Made by a program: the position numbers and the translations under genes
Shown here: in pieces, positions 17,779-26,246 of the stretch
Layout of the letters: each line of letters begins with the position of its first letter
Position numbering within the stretch: the stretch's first letter is position 1
DNA from: Polaribacter porphyrae
Lineage (GTDB): Bacteria > Bacteroidota > Bacteroidia > Flavobacteriales > Flavobacteriaceae
Direction: 5' to 3'
Length of the DNA stretch: 64,000 bases
Assembly: GCF_002954685.1 (NCBI RefSeq)
Contig: NZ_MSCN01000001.1
Location: 3,400,375-3,464,374 of the forward strand
Notes under the pieces: generated by a model
Databases searched by the model: none
Seen by the model: only the letters and a program-made list of their open reading frames with translations
Told to the model about the DNA's origin: nothing

Positions 17779-20778
17779 CTAGTTCTTTATAATCTTTTTT
17801 GTGAGTAATTTATTTTCTGTCACAATTCTCATCATATAAATACCAGAAGTGTATTTAGAGAAATCAATCGTTTTTTGGTTTGTTTTTACAATTCTTTTAC
17901 CAATTGTATTGTAAATTTCCACAAAATCAAATTCTTTTGTGCTCTCTATAGTTAAGAAATTAGTAACCGGATTTGGAAAAATAGTTACATCTTTCTGTAA
18001 CAATTCTTCTGTTGATAAAACTTCTGATCTGCATTGCTCTTTACTCTCTACAAAGTTATTTGCAGCATCTTTATTCCAGGTAGAAAGGTAGTTAGCTCCT
18101 TTATTATCAACTAAAATACAAGATAAGTTAGGTGTATTTGAAGAATTAAATGTTGTTATTACTGAATTATTTCCATTCTTAAAACTTACAGTTATTAAAT
18201 CTTGGTTATTACTAATATCTAGTATTTTTAGATTAGATAACCCATCTAAATTTATTGTTTGAAACCTATTATTTTTTAAAATTAAATTTTCTAAATTCAT
18301 ACTTCTTGCTGCATATGTTTTAGTTTTACCTGAAGTTTTACTAATAGCTTCAATAACTAACCCTGTAAAAGGACTAAAATCTGAAATAGAGTTTCCTGAT
18401 AAATCTAAAGTATGAATGCTTGAAAATACCTGCAAACCGTCAATAAGAGTAATTCCTTTATTACTTAAATCTAAAGTTCCAGTGAAGGCAACAGCTTCTG
18501 CAACTGTTATATTTCCATCATTATTAGCATCTAAACCAGTAATACTCATTAAAATTGTTTGTATAGTTGGATCTACATTAAGTGTCCAAATTTCTGAACA
18601 ATCTGTGCTAAAATTTACATTCGCATCTACATTATTTGACCAAATTGTATTAGCATTATCTACTTTAGAAACTTGAATACATTCTAAAATATTATTTTTT
18701 GCTAATAAATTTTCTAATAGATTATTTGAAGTAAGATCTAAACTAGTTAAATTATTATTTGTAAGTTTTAGTGTTTTTATATTACTTGAACCTGAAATAT
18801 TAATTCCATTTAAACCATTATCTTCTAAATTAATACTTTCTATAACTGTATTATTTATTATTGATACAGAATTAAGTCTATTATTTTTAGCATTAAGAAT
18901 TCTTAGTTTTGGGTTAAAAGATAAGTTGATTTCACTAATAATATTTTCATTAATAATTAACCAATCTAGTTCTTTTTGTTTTGTAATGTCTATAGCAGAT
19001 AAATTATTTCTACTTGTAGTAATACTTTCTAATTTAGAATTAAATTTAAAATCTATAGTATTTAAATTATTATCTGAAAAATCAATTTGTGTTAATTCTA
19101 TATTGTTAGAAATATCTAATGAATTAAGGTTGTTGTTTGAGCAATATAAAACTTTTAAATTTGTATTTTGAGCAATATTTAGTGTAGATAAGTTGTTATT
19201 TCTTACATTAAAAGTTTCTAATGATGAAAAATCTTCTACACCAGTAATATCAAAAATATTTTTATTTTCTAAATTCAAAAAAGTAATAGTATTAATGTTA
19301 TCTGTAATCACATAATTATCTAATACATCATCTTTACCTAAATCTATGAGAGCTTGTTCAAAATTATTATCTGGCACATACGTTTTTCCAGCAAAAGCAT
19401 CGAAAACATACAACTCTCTTCCATAGGTATCATTAAAGCCATAGAAATACATTTTATTGTTAACTATAATTAAATCTTCACTACCATCTGCATTATTTTT
19501 TAAATTAATATCATCATTAGTATTTACTATTTTTGTACCAATATCTGTACCATCACTTTCCCATAATTTATTATTAATACCATCGTTTGTTGCAACAAAA
19601 TATAACTTATCGTTATAAATTTTTAATTGTGCTGTACTAGTAGAGTTACCATTTGTATTTATAACTTTAACAATTTTAGTACCATTTGCTGTTCCATCTG
19701 TTCTCCATAGCTGTATACCAGAACCACCATAAGAACCCCAGAAATACAACCTATTTTTATACTCAACTCCTTCAGCTAAAAACACACTAAAGCTTCCATT
19801 TTCATTAACATCTTTAAGTAATGTAGTTCCATTTTCAGAACCATCTGTTTTCCAAATTTCTCTTCCAATACCAGTGCTACTTGCTGTAAAATATAAATTA
19901 CCATTATATTCCTTGAAGTTAGATGGAGAAGAACTGCTTCCAGTAAAAATATCTTTTACAAGATTTGTACCATTTTCTGTACCATTGCTAACCCACAATT
20001 CTGTACCTTTTGTACCATCATCTGCATTAAAATAAAATTTACCATTAAACTCATAAAAATTTGTTGGGTTTGAAGAGCCTGATCCTGAATTAATATCTTT
20101 AACTAAATCAAAAGAGAAATTCCCTAATTTTCTTAACTCATTGCCAGAAGTAACAACTCCATTTTCTGTAGGATTAGAAACGTTAAAAAATATTTTGCCA
20201 TCATATACTATTCTACTTCCTGGAGATCCATTTACTGTTCCTTCATAGTTGTCAAATAGCAAAGTAGTGCCTGCATTTGTGCCATCCGTTCTCCAAAGTT
20301 CTTCTCCATGATTTTGTGTTGTGGCATTAAAATACATTTTAGTATTGTCTATAAAAATAAAATTATTTGGAAAAGAACCATTTTCACCAGGATTTATATC
20401 CTCAAAAAGTTTTGTACCATTTTCTGTGCCATCTGTAACCCATAGTTCATAACCATGTGTTTCTGTATAAGCTCTAAAGAAAAGTTTATTTTGAAATTCA
20501 ACAAAATTTGGTGCATGGGTACTTATAGAACCTTGGTTACCTGGGTTTATATCTTTAAGTAATTTAGTGCCATCTGCAGTTCCATCAGAAATCCATAATT
20601 CAGCACCAAATTCTGTAGTATTTGCATAGAAAATAAGCTTATTGTTATATTCTTTAAAGTAACCAAAACCAGTATTTTCTGAACCAGTACTAATATCTTT
20701 TACAAGTTTAATTTCTTGACCTATTGAGATTAATGAAATAAGTGAAAAATAAAGAATTATGTAATTTTTTGTTTGCAT
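17779..20778 (-). CDS. Secreted ELWxxDGT-repeat and leucine-rich-repeat protein with T9SS sorting domain
   Basis: 999 residues. Signal peptide MQTKNYIILYFSLISLISIG. Residues about 20-460 contain about nine repeats of roughly 47 residues with the core ELWVSDGTxxGTKLLKDI, a beta-propeller-like module seen in Bacteroidetes surface proteins. Residues about 465-720 and 780-900 are leucine-rich repeats of the N-rich type (LYCSNNNLNSLDISNN and similar), interrupted by a dockerin-like EF-hand stretch (LDANNDGNITVAEA). The C-terminal 75 residues (VTIFPNPVTNFLTIES ... GIYMMRIVTENKLLTKKIIKN) are a T9SS type A sorting domain. Likely a surface adhesin or binding protein; no enzyme motif. Direct repeats upstream suggest LytTR control. 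Confidence 0.88.
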   Translation of the reverse strand: MQTKNYIILYFSLISLISIGQEIKLVKDISTGSENTGFGYFKEYNNKLIFYANTTEFGAELWISDGTADGTKLLKDINPGNQGSISTHAPNFVEFQNKLFFRAYTETHGYELWVTDGTENGTKLFEDINPGENGSFPNNFIFIDNTKMYFNATTQNHGEELWRTDGTNAGTTLLFDNYEGTVNGSPGSRIVYDGKIFFNVSNPTENGVVTSGNELRKLGNFSFDLVKDINSGSGSSNPTNFYEFNGKFYFNADDGTKGTELWVSNGTENGTNLVKDIFTGSSSSPSNFKEYNGNLYFTASSTGIGREIWKTDGSENGTTLLKDVNENGSFSVFLAEGVEYKNRLYFWGSYGGSGIQLWRTDGTANGTKIVKVINTNGNSTSTAQLKIYNDKLYFVATNDGINNKLWESDGTDIGTKIVNTNDDINLKNNADGSEDLIIVNNKMYFYGFNDTYGRELYVFDAFAGKTYVPDNNFEQALIDLGKDDVLDNYVITDNINTITFLNLENKNIFDITGVEDFSSLETFNVRNNNLSTLNIAQNTNLKVLYCSNNNLNSLDISNNIELTQIDFSDNNLNTIDFKFNSKLESITTSRNNLSAIDITKQKELDWLIINENIISEINLSFNPKLRILNAKNNRLNSVSIINNTVIESINLEDNGLNGINISGSSNIKTLKLTNNNLTSLDLTSNNLLENLLAKNNILECIQVSKVDNANTIWSNNVDANVNFSTDCSEIWTLNVDPTIQTILMSITGLDANNDGNITVAEAVAFTGTLDLSNKGITLIDGLQVFSSIHTLDLSGNSISDFSPFTGLVIEAISKTSGKTKTYAARSMNLENLILKNNRFQTINLDGLSNLKILDISNNQDLITVSFKNGNNSVITTFNSSNTPNLSCILVDNKGANYLSTWNKDAANNFVESKEQCRSEVLSTEELLQKDVTIFPNPVTNFLTIESTKEFDFVEIYNTIGKRIVKTNQKTIDFSKYTSGIYMMRIVTENKLLTKKIIKN

Positions 20779-20815
20779 GATTTCTATAAATTTTAATTAG
20801 TAATTTTTTCGTAAT

Positions 20816-20823
20816 CAAAATTA
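20816..20823 (-). promoter_or_regulatory. Putative -7 box of the ELWxxDGT/LRR gene
   Basis: On the minus strand TAATTTTG fits TAnnTTTG, 37 bases before the ATG at 20778. There is no TTG at -33; the direct repeats at 20853-20884 begin about 30 bases upstream of this box. Confidence 0.5.
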
Positions 20824-20852
20824 GAAATGATGGTGTTTTAGATTATAAAATC

Positions 20853-20884
20853 TTTAGTGAAATGGGATGTTTTTTTAGTGAAAT
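20853..20884 (-). promoter_or_regulatory. Direct repeats spaced 21 bp, candidate LytTR binding site
   Basis: TTTAGTGAAAT occurs at 20853-20863 and again, identical over 11 bases, at 20874-20884. The period is 21 bp. LytTR domains bind pairs of about 9-bp direct repeats on the same DNA face with this period. The site is just upstream of the promoter of the T9SS cargo gene at 17779-20778, and the LytTR regulator gene begins 116 bases further on. Target assignment is inference. Confidence 0.5.
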
Positions 20885-21000
20885 ATGAAATATAAAATTG
20901 ATTTAATAGTCATAATGTCAATTGATTATGTTTTTTAAAGATAAAAAACACTAAATGTGAAATTGAGTGATATTACTAATTGAATTAATATTAAAAAAAT

Positions 21001-21693
21001 CTAATCAATATTTTTTATAACCTCTAAAAGTTGAGGTCTCCTTGCTTCACTTAACGAAATTTCAATTGAATTTAAGTGAATGGTTTTTTTACCAATATTA
21101 GTAATTTTTTTGGTGTTTACGCAGTAACTTCTGTGAGGCACAAAAAAGTGATTTCCTTTGAGTTGTTTTCGTACTTTTTTTAAAGTATGGGGCACTAATA
21201 TTTTTTTAGGTTCAACGTGTATGTAGCAATAATTGTCAAAAGCTTCTAAAAATAGAATATCTTTTTCAGGAATTCTATACAAATATCCATCAGATTTAAT
21301 AGCTAAAACACTTTCTTTTTCTGCTAGATATTTATTCCAAACTACAGAAATACTAGACCATAAACCTGCACTTGTAAAAGGTTTAACTAAATAGCCTAGA
21401 GGTTTTGTATTATTTACTTCAGAAATAGTTATGGGATCAGTTTGTGCGGTTAAATAAAAATAAGGTAACTGAATTTTATCCAATTCTTTGGCAAATACTA
21501 TTCCATCAAAAGCACCTTTTAGTTGAATGTCTACCAAACATAAATCTGGTTTTTTTTCATTTAAAAGTTGTAAAGCAATTTCTAAATTTTTGGCAATACC
21601 AACTACAGTAACATCATTTTTTTCTAATGTGTTTTTAATTGTTCTAGAGATAAAAGGATCATCCTCAATAATTAAAAATCGATGTTTAGCCAT
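21001..21693 (-). CDS. LytTR-family response regulator
   Basis: 230 residues. N-terminal receiver domain (about 1-120) with acidic residues E10/D11/D12, phospho-acceptor D55 in CLVDIQLKG and K104 in YLVKPF. The C-terminal LytTR DNA-binding domain (about 130-228) shows ILFLEAFDNYCYIHVEPKKI, HTLKKVRKQL and FFVPHRSYCVNTKKI. It overlaps the upstream histidine kinase gene by 8 bases (ATGGCTAA), so they are coupled and form a cognate pair. The direct repeats at 20853-20884 are a candidate target. Confidence 0.93.
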   Translation of the reverse strand: MAKHRFLIIEDDPFISRTIKNTLEKNDVTVVGIAKNLEIALQLLNEKKPDLCLVDIQLKGAFDGIVFAKELDKIQLPYFYLTAQTDPITISEVNNTKPLGYLVKPFTSAGLWSSISVVWNKYLAEKESVLAIKSDGYLYRIPEKDILFLEAFDNYCYIHVEPKKILVPHTLKKVRKQLKGNHFFVPHRSYCVNTKKITNIGKKTIHLNSIEISLSEARRPQLLEVIKNID

Positions 21694-23434
21694 TATGTTT
21701 ATTAAAAATCATGTGTAATCCAAAGTCGTTTTTAGATAATGTTTTTTGAGTTGCTTCTAAACGTTCTACTAGTATTTCAATCAATTCACTACCATAGTTT
21801 TGTTGAGTAGATTTTGTTTTTTTAGTTACTCCATTATCAAACATGGTAAAGTAAATTTCGTTTTCTTTTTCTTCAAGTTTAATGGTAATTATTTTATCAC
21901 TTTCATCATTTTTCCAAGCATACTTTATGGAGTTTGTTGCCAATTCATTCACTAACAGACCAAGAGAAGTAGCAGTATCAATATCAACAATTATGGAGGA
22001 AATATTGGTGTTAAAATTAATATTCTCGTCAGCATACGAAGTATTAATTTCAGTAACCAAATCTTTGATATAAGTTTGTAAATCAACACCCAGAAAATTG
22101 TCTTTTGCATACAATTGTTGATGCAATACAATCATCGAATTTACACGTTCAACTGCACTATCTAAAGCAGTTACAGCAACTTCAGCTTCACTTCCTTGAG
22201 CTTGTAATTGCAACAAACTACTCACCATTTGAAAACTATTTTTTACACGATGATGTGTTTCTCTTAACAACATATTACGTTGATTCAATAGTTTTTCAAG
22301 TTCTATTTTATTGGCATTTAATTGTTTTCTTTTTTGGCTGTTTTTGTACAATAAAACTGCCACAAAAATTAAAACGATAAAAGCAAAAATGGATATATAA
22401 GTCCAAAGTTCTCTTTTACTTTGTTCTTCAATAATTTGCTCTTCTTTCTTTTTGGTTTGGTATTGAGTTTCTAATTCATTGATTTGTTTTTTACCTAATC
22501 TAACATTTAAAGAATCATTAGTAGCTAGTAATTTTTCTTGATATTCATAGGCTTTTTTGGTTTCTCCTAAAAAATTATAAACCAAAGCTAAAGTTTTAAA
22601 GGCTTCTTTTTTATTATTTAAACTTCGTTCATTTTCTATACTTTTATTTAGTAAAGGCAGATACTTTTCGACTACATTTCTATCTTTCATCAAAATAGAA
22701 TTTTCTATCAATTGCATATAATTTTCACTATACGTTCTTTGTCCTTTCAAAGAATCTAAAGCTATTGTTTTAATAAAAAGCTCTTGTGCCTTTTTGTATT
22801 TTTCTTGTTCCTTGTAATTTTTTGCTATTCTGTAGTAAATGTCATTTTTTACATTTTTATAGTAATCACTAGCTTCATAAGCAGGGACTTTTTTAAGAGA
22901 TAAAGCTTTATCAAAATTTTTATTTGCCTTGTTATATTCTTTTTTAAGACTTTGAGCAATGCCTAAATTAATTAAAGCAGATTCTTCTTGCATATACCCC
23001 AGTTTTTTGATGCTAGTTTCTACGGCTTTTTTTCCGTAAAATTCTGCTTTGTCATAATTTTTAGCAGTTGTAAACAAGATAGTTAAGTTATTATATAAAG
23101 TAGATAAATAACCTTTTTCTTTCTCTTCAGCAATTTTTATGGCTTCAAAATAAATTTCTGCTGCTAATTCATATTCATTTTTTACAACTTCATAGAAAAT
23201 TGCTTTATTTTCCATATTTAAAAGTTGTCCTAAATGAGAATTGTTTTTCTTTGAATACTCAATACCTTTGTTTGCATAATACAAAGCGCTATCGCTTTGT
23301 TTATCTATAAAAGAGTACGATTTTCTTGCAATATTAACAGCTACTGAATCATATTTAGTTTCTAATTTTCTTTGTCCTTGAACTTGAAAAGAGAGAAAAA
23401 ACAATAAAAAAAATATTTTTAAATCGAATCTCAT
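21686..23434 (-). CDS. TPR-containing sensor histidine kinase (HisKA_2 type)
   Basis: 582 residues from the ATG at 23434; a GTG at 23461 is in frame but would overlap the lipoprotein gene upstream, and the ATG begins a good signal peptide (MRFDLKIFFLLFFLSFQVQG). A periplasmic sensor of tetratricopeptide repeats (about 30-320), a coiled coil, one membrane segment (about 345-363), a HisKA_2 dimerisation domain with ETHHRVKNSFQMVSSLLQLQ (His about 394-395) and a HATPase domain with NELATNSIKYAW and MFDNGV follow in order. It probably phosphorylates the LytTR regulator whose gene overlaps its end. The signal sensed by the TPR part is unknown. Confidence 0.9.
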   Translation of the reverse strand: MRFDLKIFFLLFFLSFQVQGQRKLETKYDSVAVNIARKSYSFIDKQSDSALYYANKGIEYSKKNNSHLGQLLNMENKAIFYEVVKNEYELAAEIYFEAIKIAEEKEKGYLSTLYNNLTILFTTAKNYDKAEFYGKKAVETSIKKLGYMQEESALINLGIAQSLKKEYNKANKNFDKALSLKKVPAYEASDYYKNVKNDIYYRIAKNYKEQEKYKKAQELFIKTIALDSLKGQRTYSENYMQLIENSILMKDRNVVEKYLPLLNKSIENERSLNNKKEAFKTLALVYNFLGETKKAYEYQEKLLATNDSLNVRLGKKQINELETQYQTKKKEEQIIEEQSKRELWTYISIFAFIVLIFVAVLLYKNSQKRKQLNANKIELEKLLNQRNMLLRETHHRVKNSFQMVSSLLQLQAQGSEAEVAVTALDSAVERVNSMIVLHQQLYAKDNFLGVDLQTYIKDLVTEINTSYADENINFNTNISSIIVDIDTATSLGLLVNELATNSIKYAWKNDESDKIITIKLEEKENEIYFTMFDNGVTKKTKSTQQNYGSELIEILVERLEATQKTLSKNDFGLHMIFNKHNG

Positions 23435-23444
23435 AATCTCAAAT

Positions 23445-23603
23445 CTAATCATTAATTCCACCTCTTCTCATTGTCTTTTCAGCAGCATAAGTTTCTGCAG
23501 TTTCAATCATTTCTACTTCTTCATCTAATGCTGTGCAAGAACTAAAAGCAATAACAGTAAATAGAATAATTAAAATAAAAAATAATTTTGTTTTTTTCAT
23601 CAT
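23445..23603 (-). CDS. Small lipoprotein (52 residues) in the histidine-kinase operon
   Basis: Minus-strand frame starting MMKKTKLFFILIILFTVIAF, with the lipobox FSSC (Cys23) and a short acidic mature part of about 30 residues (TALDEEVEMIETAETYAAEK...). A second ATG directly follows the first. It ends 10 bases before the kinase ATG, so it is likely the first gene of a lipoprotein-kinase-regulator operon. No domain is recognised. Small lipoproteins next to sensor kinases can modulate sensing, but this is only a hypothesis here. Confidence 0.6.
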   Translation of the reverse strand: MMKKTKLFFILIILFTVIAFSSCTALDEEVEMIETAETYAAEKTMRRGGIND

Positions 23604-23702
23604 AAATAATTTTATAGATTAATATTTCTCTATAAAAATATAAATTATGAATCTATTTTAAAAACAGAGGTGTGTAATTGGTAAGAAAGTATGTGTAATT
23701 TG

Positions 23703-24926
23703 TTAAAATTTAATTACAGCTTCTACTTCTTTATCTCCTCTTTTTACAGTGACATTAGTAGCATCTCCTTTTTCAAAAACAGATAATGCTCGCATATAAC
23801 TCATCATATTTGTTACTAAACTGTCACCCAGCTTTACAACAATATCACCTTTTTTTAGTCCAGCCTTTTGAGCAGGTTTGTCTTCAGAAACACCATCAAT
23901 TCGCATTCCTTTACCATCAAATAAATAATCAGGAATTACACCTAAGCCGACTTTAAAACGAGGTGTATTTTCACTTTCATTTTTGGTTTTTCTAAAGGCA
24001 AGTTTTCCATTATCATCTAAATCAGAAATAATATTAAAAATGTATTCAGAAATTAAATACATTCCTTCATAATTCAGTTTTTCAGAATCATCCCCAGGTT
24101 TATGATAATCTTCATGTTGTCCTGTAAAAAAGTGTAAAACAGGAATATCAGCCAAATAAAAACTTGTATGATCACTTGGGCCAACTCCACTTTCTTGCTG
24201 AATCAATTTAAACTTGTCATTATGAGATTTTAAAACTTGTTTAAAGATAGGTGAAGTGCCAGTACCATAAACTGCTAACGAAGAATCTTTTTTCATACGT
24301 CCAACCATATCCATATTAATCATGTAGGATACTTTTTTTGTGTTAATGGTTGGATTTTTTACAAAATAGTTAGAACCTAAAAGCCCCATTTCTTCTCCAG
24401 AAAAGCCCATAAACAAGTAATTGTTATTTGTGTTTTTTCCTTTTAATTTGGCTGCAAGATTAAGCATAACAGCAATTCCAGAAGCATTATCATCTGCACC
24501 ATTATGAATGGCTTTAATAGAATCTCTATACAAAGAGCCCTCACCACCAAAACCTAAATGATCATAATGAGCACCAATAATAATGGTGTTTTCAGCTTTA
24601 TTATCTAAAAATCCAATGACATTATTTCCTGTAATTGTACCATCTCCATTTACATCAAATTTTACTTCTTCGTGCGGATTTGTTTTAGGTTTAAAAGAGA
24701 ATGATTGCAAATAGCCATTAGTTCCTTTTTTTAATAAACCCAATTCTTCAAATCTTTTTGAAATATAACCTGCAGCTTTTTTTTCGCCTTCAGTTCCTGT
24801 TTGCCTTCCTTCCATCTCATCAGAAGCTAAAAAAATTACATCTTCTTTAATTCGATTTTCTTGATTTTTTTCTGATGTACAAGAAACTAAAAATGCGAAA
24901 AAGATAAGTATTAGGCTATTTTTCAT
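23703..24926 (-). CDS. M28-family zinc aminopeptidase lipoprotein with PDZ domain
   Basis: 407 residues. Lipoprotein signal ending LVSC (Cys16). The M28 peptidase domain (about 35-290) carries the zinc ligands in GAHYDHLG (about 118-125), HNGADDNASG (about 141-150), the catalytic Glu in GFSGEEMGLLGS (about 174-185), NMDMVGR (about 204-210) and PSDHTSFYLADIPVLHFFTG (about 250-269). A C-terminal PDZ domain (about 325-405, with GVSEDKPAQKAGLKKGDIVVKLG) follows. It is likely a periplasmic or surface aminopeptidase acting on peptides. The gene is divergent from a TolB-like lipoprotein with a 43-base shared promoter region. Confidence 0.93.
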   Translation of the reverse strand: MKNSLILIFFAFLVSCTSEKNQENRIKEDVIFLASDEMEGRQTGTEGEKKAAGYISKRFEELGLLKKGTNGYLQSFSFKPKTNPHEEVKFDVNGDGTITGNNVIGFLDNKAENTIIIGAHYDHLGFGGEGSLYRDSIKAIHNGADDNASGIAVMLNLAAKLKGKNTNNNYLFMGFSGEEMGLLGSNYFVKNPTINTKKVSYMINMDMVGRMKKDSSLAVYGTGTSPIFKQVLKSHNDKFKLIQQESGVGPSDHTSFYLADIPVLHFFTGQHEDYHKPGDDSEKLNYEGMYLISEYIFNIISDLDDNGKLAFRKTKNESENTPRFKVGLGVIPDYLFDGKGMRIDGVSEDKPAQKAGLKKGDIVVKLGDSLVTNMMSYMRALSVFEKGDATNVTVKRGDKEVEAVIKF

Positions 24927-24937
24927 TACGAGAATAT

Positions 24938-24953
24938 TATTTTTGCAAAGTTA
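24938..24953. promoter_or_regulatory. Abutting divergent -7 boxes for the M28 and TolB-like genes
   Basis: TATTTTTG on the plus strand (24938-24945) is followed directly by CAAAGTTA, which is TAACTTTG on the minus strand (24946-24953). Both match TAnnTTTG. Each promoter would place its -33 region in or next to the other gene's start, so only one polymerase could be bound at a time. Confidence 0.5.
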
Positions 24954-24969
24954 ATTAATAAATAAGAAA

Positions 24970-26064
24970 ATGAGAATTCTTTCTTTACTTGTATTGATAT
25001 GCTTAATGGTTTCTTGTAAGACTGATAAAAAACAAACTGAAACAAAACCCACAGAAAAAATAGTCAAAGATTCTTTGATTTACCCAGAAGAAAAACATTT
25101 TAAAAGTTTACGTCAAGTAACATTTGGAGGTGATAATGCAGAAGCATATTGGAGTTTTGATGACAAGCAATTGGTATTTCAATCAAACTATAAAAACTGG
25201 AATGTGGGTTGTGATCAGATGTTTTTAATGAATGCTGATGAGAACTTTAAAAATAAAATGCCTCCAATGATTTCTACAGGAAAAGGACGTACAACTTGTG
25301 CCTATTTTCTGCCAGATAACAAACACATTATTTACGCATCTACGCATTTGGTTGATGAGAATTGCCCTGAAGTTCCCTTACGTAAAAACGGAAAATACAT
25401 CTGGCCAGTTTATGATAGTTTCGATATTTTTATGGCAGATTTAGAAGGGAATATTGTAAAACAATTGACCAATGAAAAAGGCTATGATGCAGAGCCAACA
25501 GTTTCACCTAAAGGTGATAAAATAGTGTTTACTTCTACAAGAAGTGGGGATTTAGAATTGTACACCATGAATATTGATGGCTCTGATGTAAAACAAATTA
25601 CGGATGAATTAGGTTATGATGGAGGTGCTTTTTTCTCTCCTGATGGAACAAAAATTATCTTCAGATCTTCAAGACCAAAAACCAAAGAAGCTATAAAAGC
25701 ATATAAAGATTTATTAGCAGAAGGTTTGGTAGAACCAACAGAAATGGAATTGTATATCTGTAATGCAGATGGTTCTGATTTACGCCAATTAACAGATTTA
25801 GGCAATGCAAATTGGAGTCCATTTTTTCATCCTTCAGGAAAAAAGATCTTATTTTCTTCAAACTTTGAAGCAGAAAGAGGTTTTCCTTTCAACTTATATT
25901 TAATAGACATTGATGGTAAAAATTTAGAAAGAGTAACACATGGAGAAACGTTTGATGCTTTTCCTGTTTTTTCTAATGATGGTAAAAAGTTAGCCTTTTC
26001 ATCTAATAGAAATAATGGAGGTGGTAGAGATACCAACTTATTTATTGCAGAATGGCAGGACTAA
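24970..26064 (+). CDS. TolB-like beta-propeller lipoprotein (PD40 repeats)
   Basis: 364 residues with the lipobox MVSC (Cys16). The rest is a beta-propeller made of WD40-like PD40 units: RQVTFGGDNAEAYWSFDDKQLVFQS, EPTVSPKGDKIVFTSTRSG, GGAFFSPDGTKIIFRSSRP, NWSPFFHPSGKKILFSSNF, FPVFSNDGKKLAFSSNRN (short parts only are quoted). It resembles the C-terminal half of TolB and of dipeptidyl peptidase IV propellers but has no hydrolase domain. Divergent from the M28 peptidase, so a joint role in peptide handling is possible. The last 39 bases are duplicated downstream (26093-26131). Confidence 0.85.
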   Translation: MRILSLLVLICLMVSCKTDKKQTETKPTEKIVKDSLIYPEEKHFKSLRQVTFGGDNAEAYWSFDDKQLVFQSNYKNWNVGCDQMFLMNADENFKNKMPPMISTGKGRTTCAYFLPDNKHIIYASTHLVDENCPEVPLRKNGKYIWPVYDSFDIFMADLEGNIVKQLTNEKGYDAEPTVSPKGDKIVFTSTRSGDLELYTMNIDGSDVKQITDELGYDGGAFFSPDGTKIIFRSSRPKTKEAIKAYKDLLAEGLVEPTEMELYICNADGSDLRQLTDLGNANWSPFFHPSGKKILFSSNFEAERGFPFNLYLIDIDGKNLERVTHGETFDAFPVFSNDGKKLAFSSNRNNGGGRDTNLFIAEWQD

Positions 26065-26131
26065 AAGGACTGACAGGCTGAAATAAATAAAAAGAGATAC
26101 CAACTTGTTTATTGCAGAATGGCAAGATTAA
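26026..26131 (+). repeat. Duplicated 3' end of the TolB-like gene (39-bp direct repeat, 67-bp period)
   Basis: Bases 26026-26064 and 26093-26131 match at 36 of 39 positions and both encode RDTNLFIAEWQD plus a stop. All three differences are synonymous (Leu TTA/TTG, Gln CAG/CAA, Asp GAC/GAT). The 28 bases between are unique. The pattern points to recombination between two diverged alleles rather than a recent slippage event. Confidence 0.8.
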
Positions 26132-26148
26132 TTTGGTTTTTCCATACA

Positions 26149-26216
26149 GTTTGTCACTCTGAAAGAGTCTCAAAAGTATTATTTGGTTTGTGTGAGACGC
26201 TTATAGCATGACAAAC
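26149..26216. repeat. Intergenic palindrome (68 bp)
   Basis: Arms GTTTGTCA...TCTCA and TGAGA...TGACAAAC pair perfectly at the ends (8 bp) and again at the inner 5 bp, with an unpaired middle. It resembles the intergenic palindromic elements dispersed in Bacteroidetes genomes. Its right arm contains an ATG (26208) in frame with the EF-hand gene, which is therefore not taken as the start. Confidence 0.6.
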
Positions 26217-26246
26217 TATACAGAAATCTTAATTGTAAACAAAAAA

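Noticed and set aside
26208..26246. Upstream ATG as start of the first EF-hand protein
   Set aside because: It lies inside the palindrome at 26149-26216, and the paralogue downstream starts at the position equivalent to 26247.
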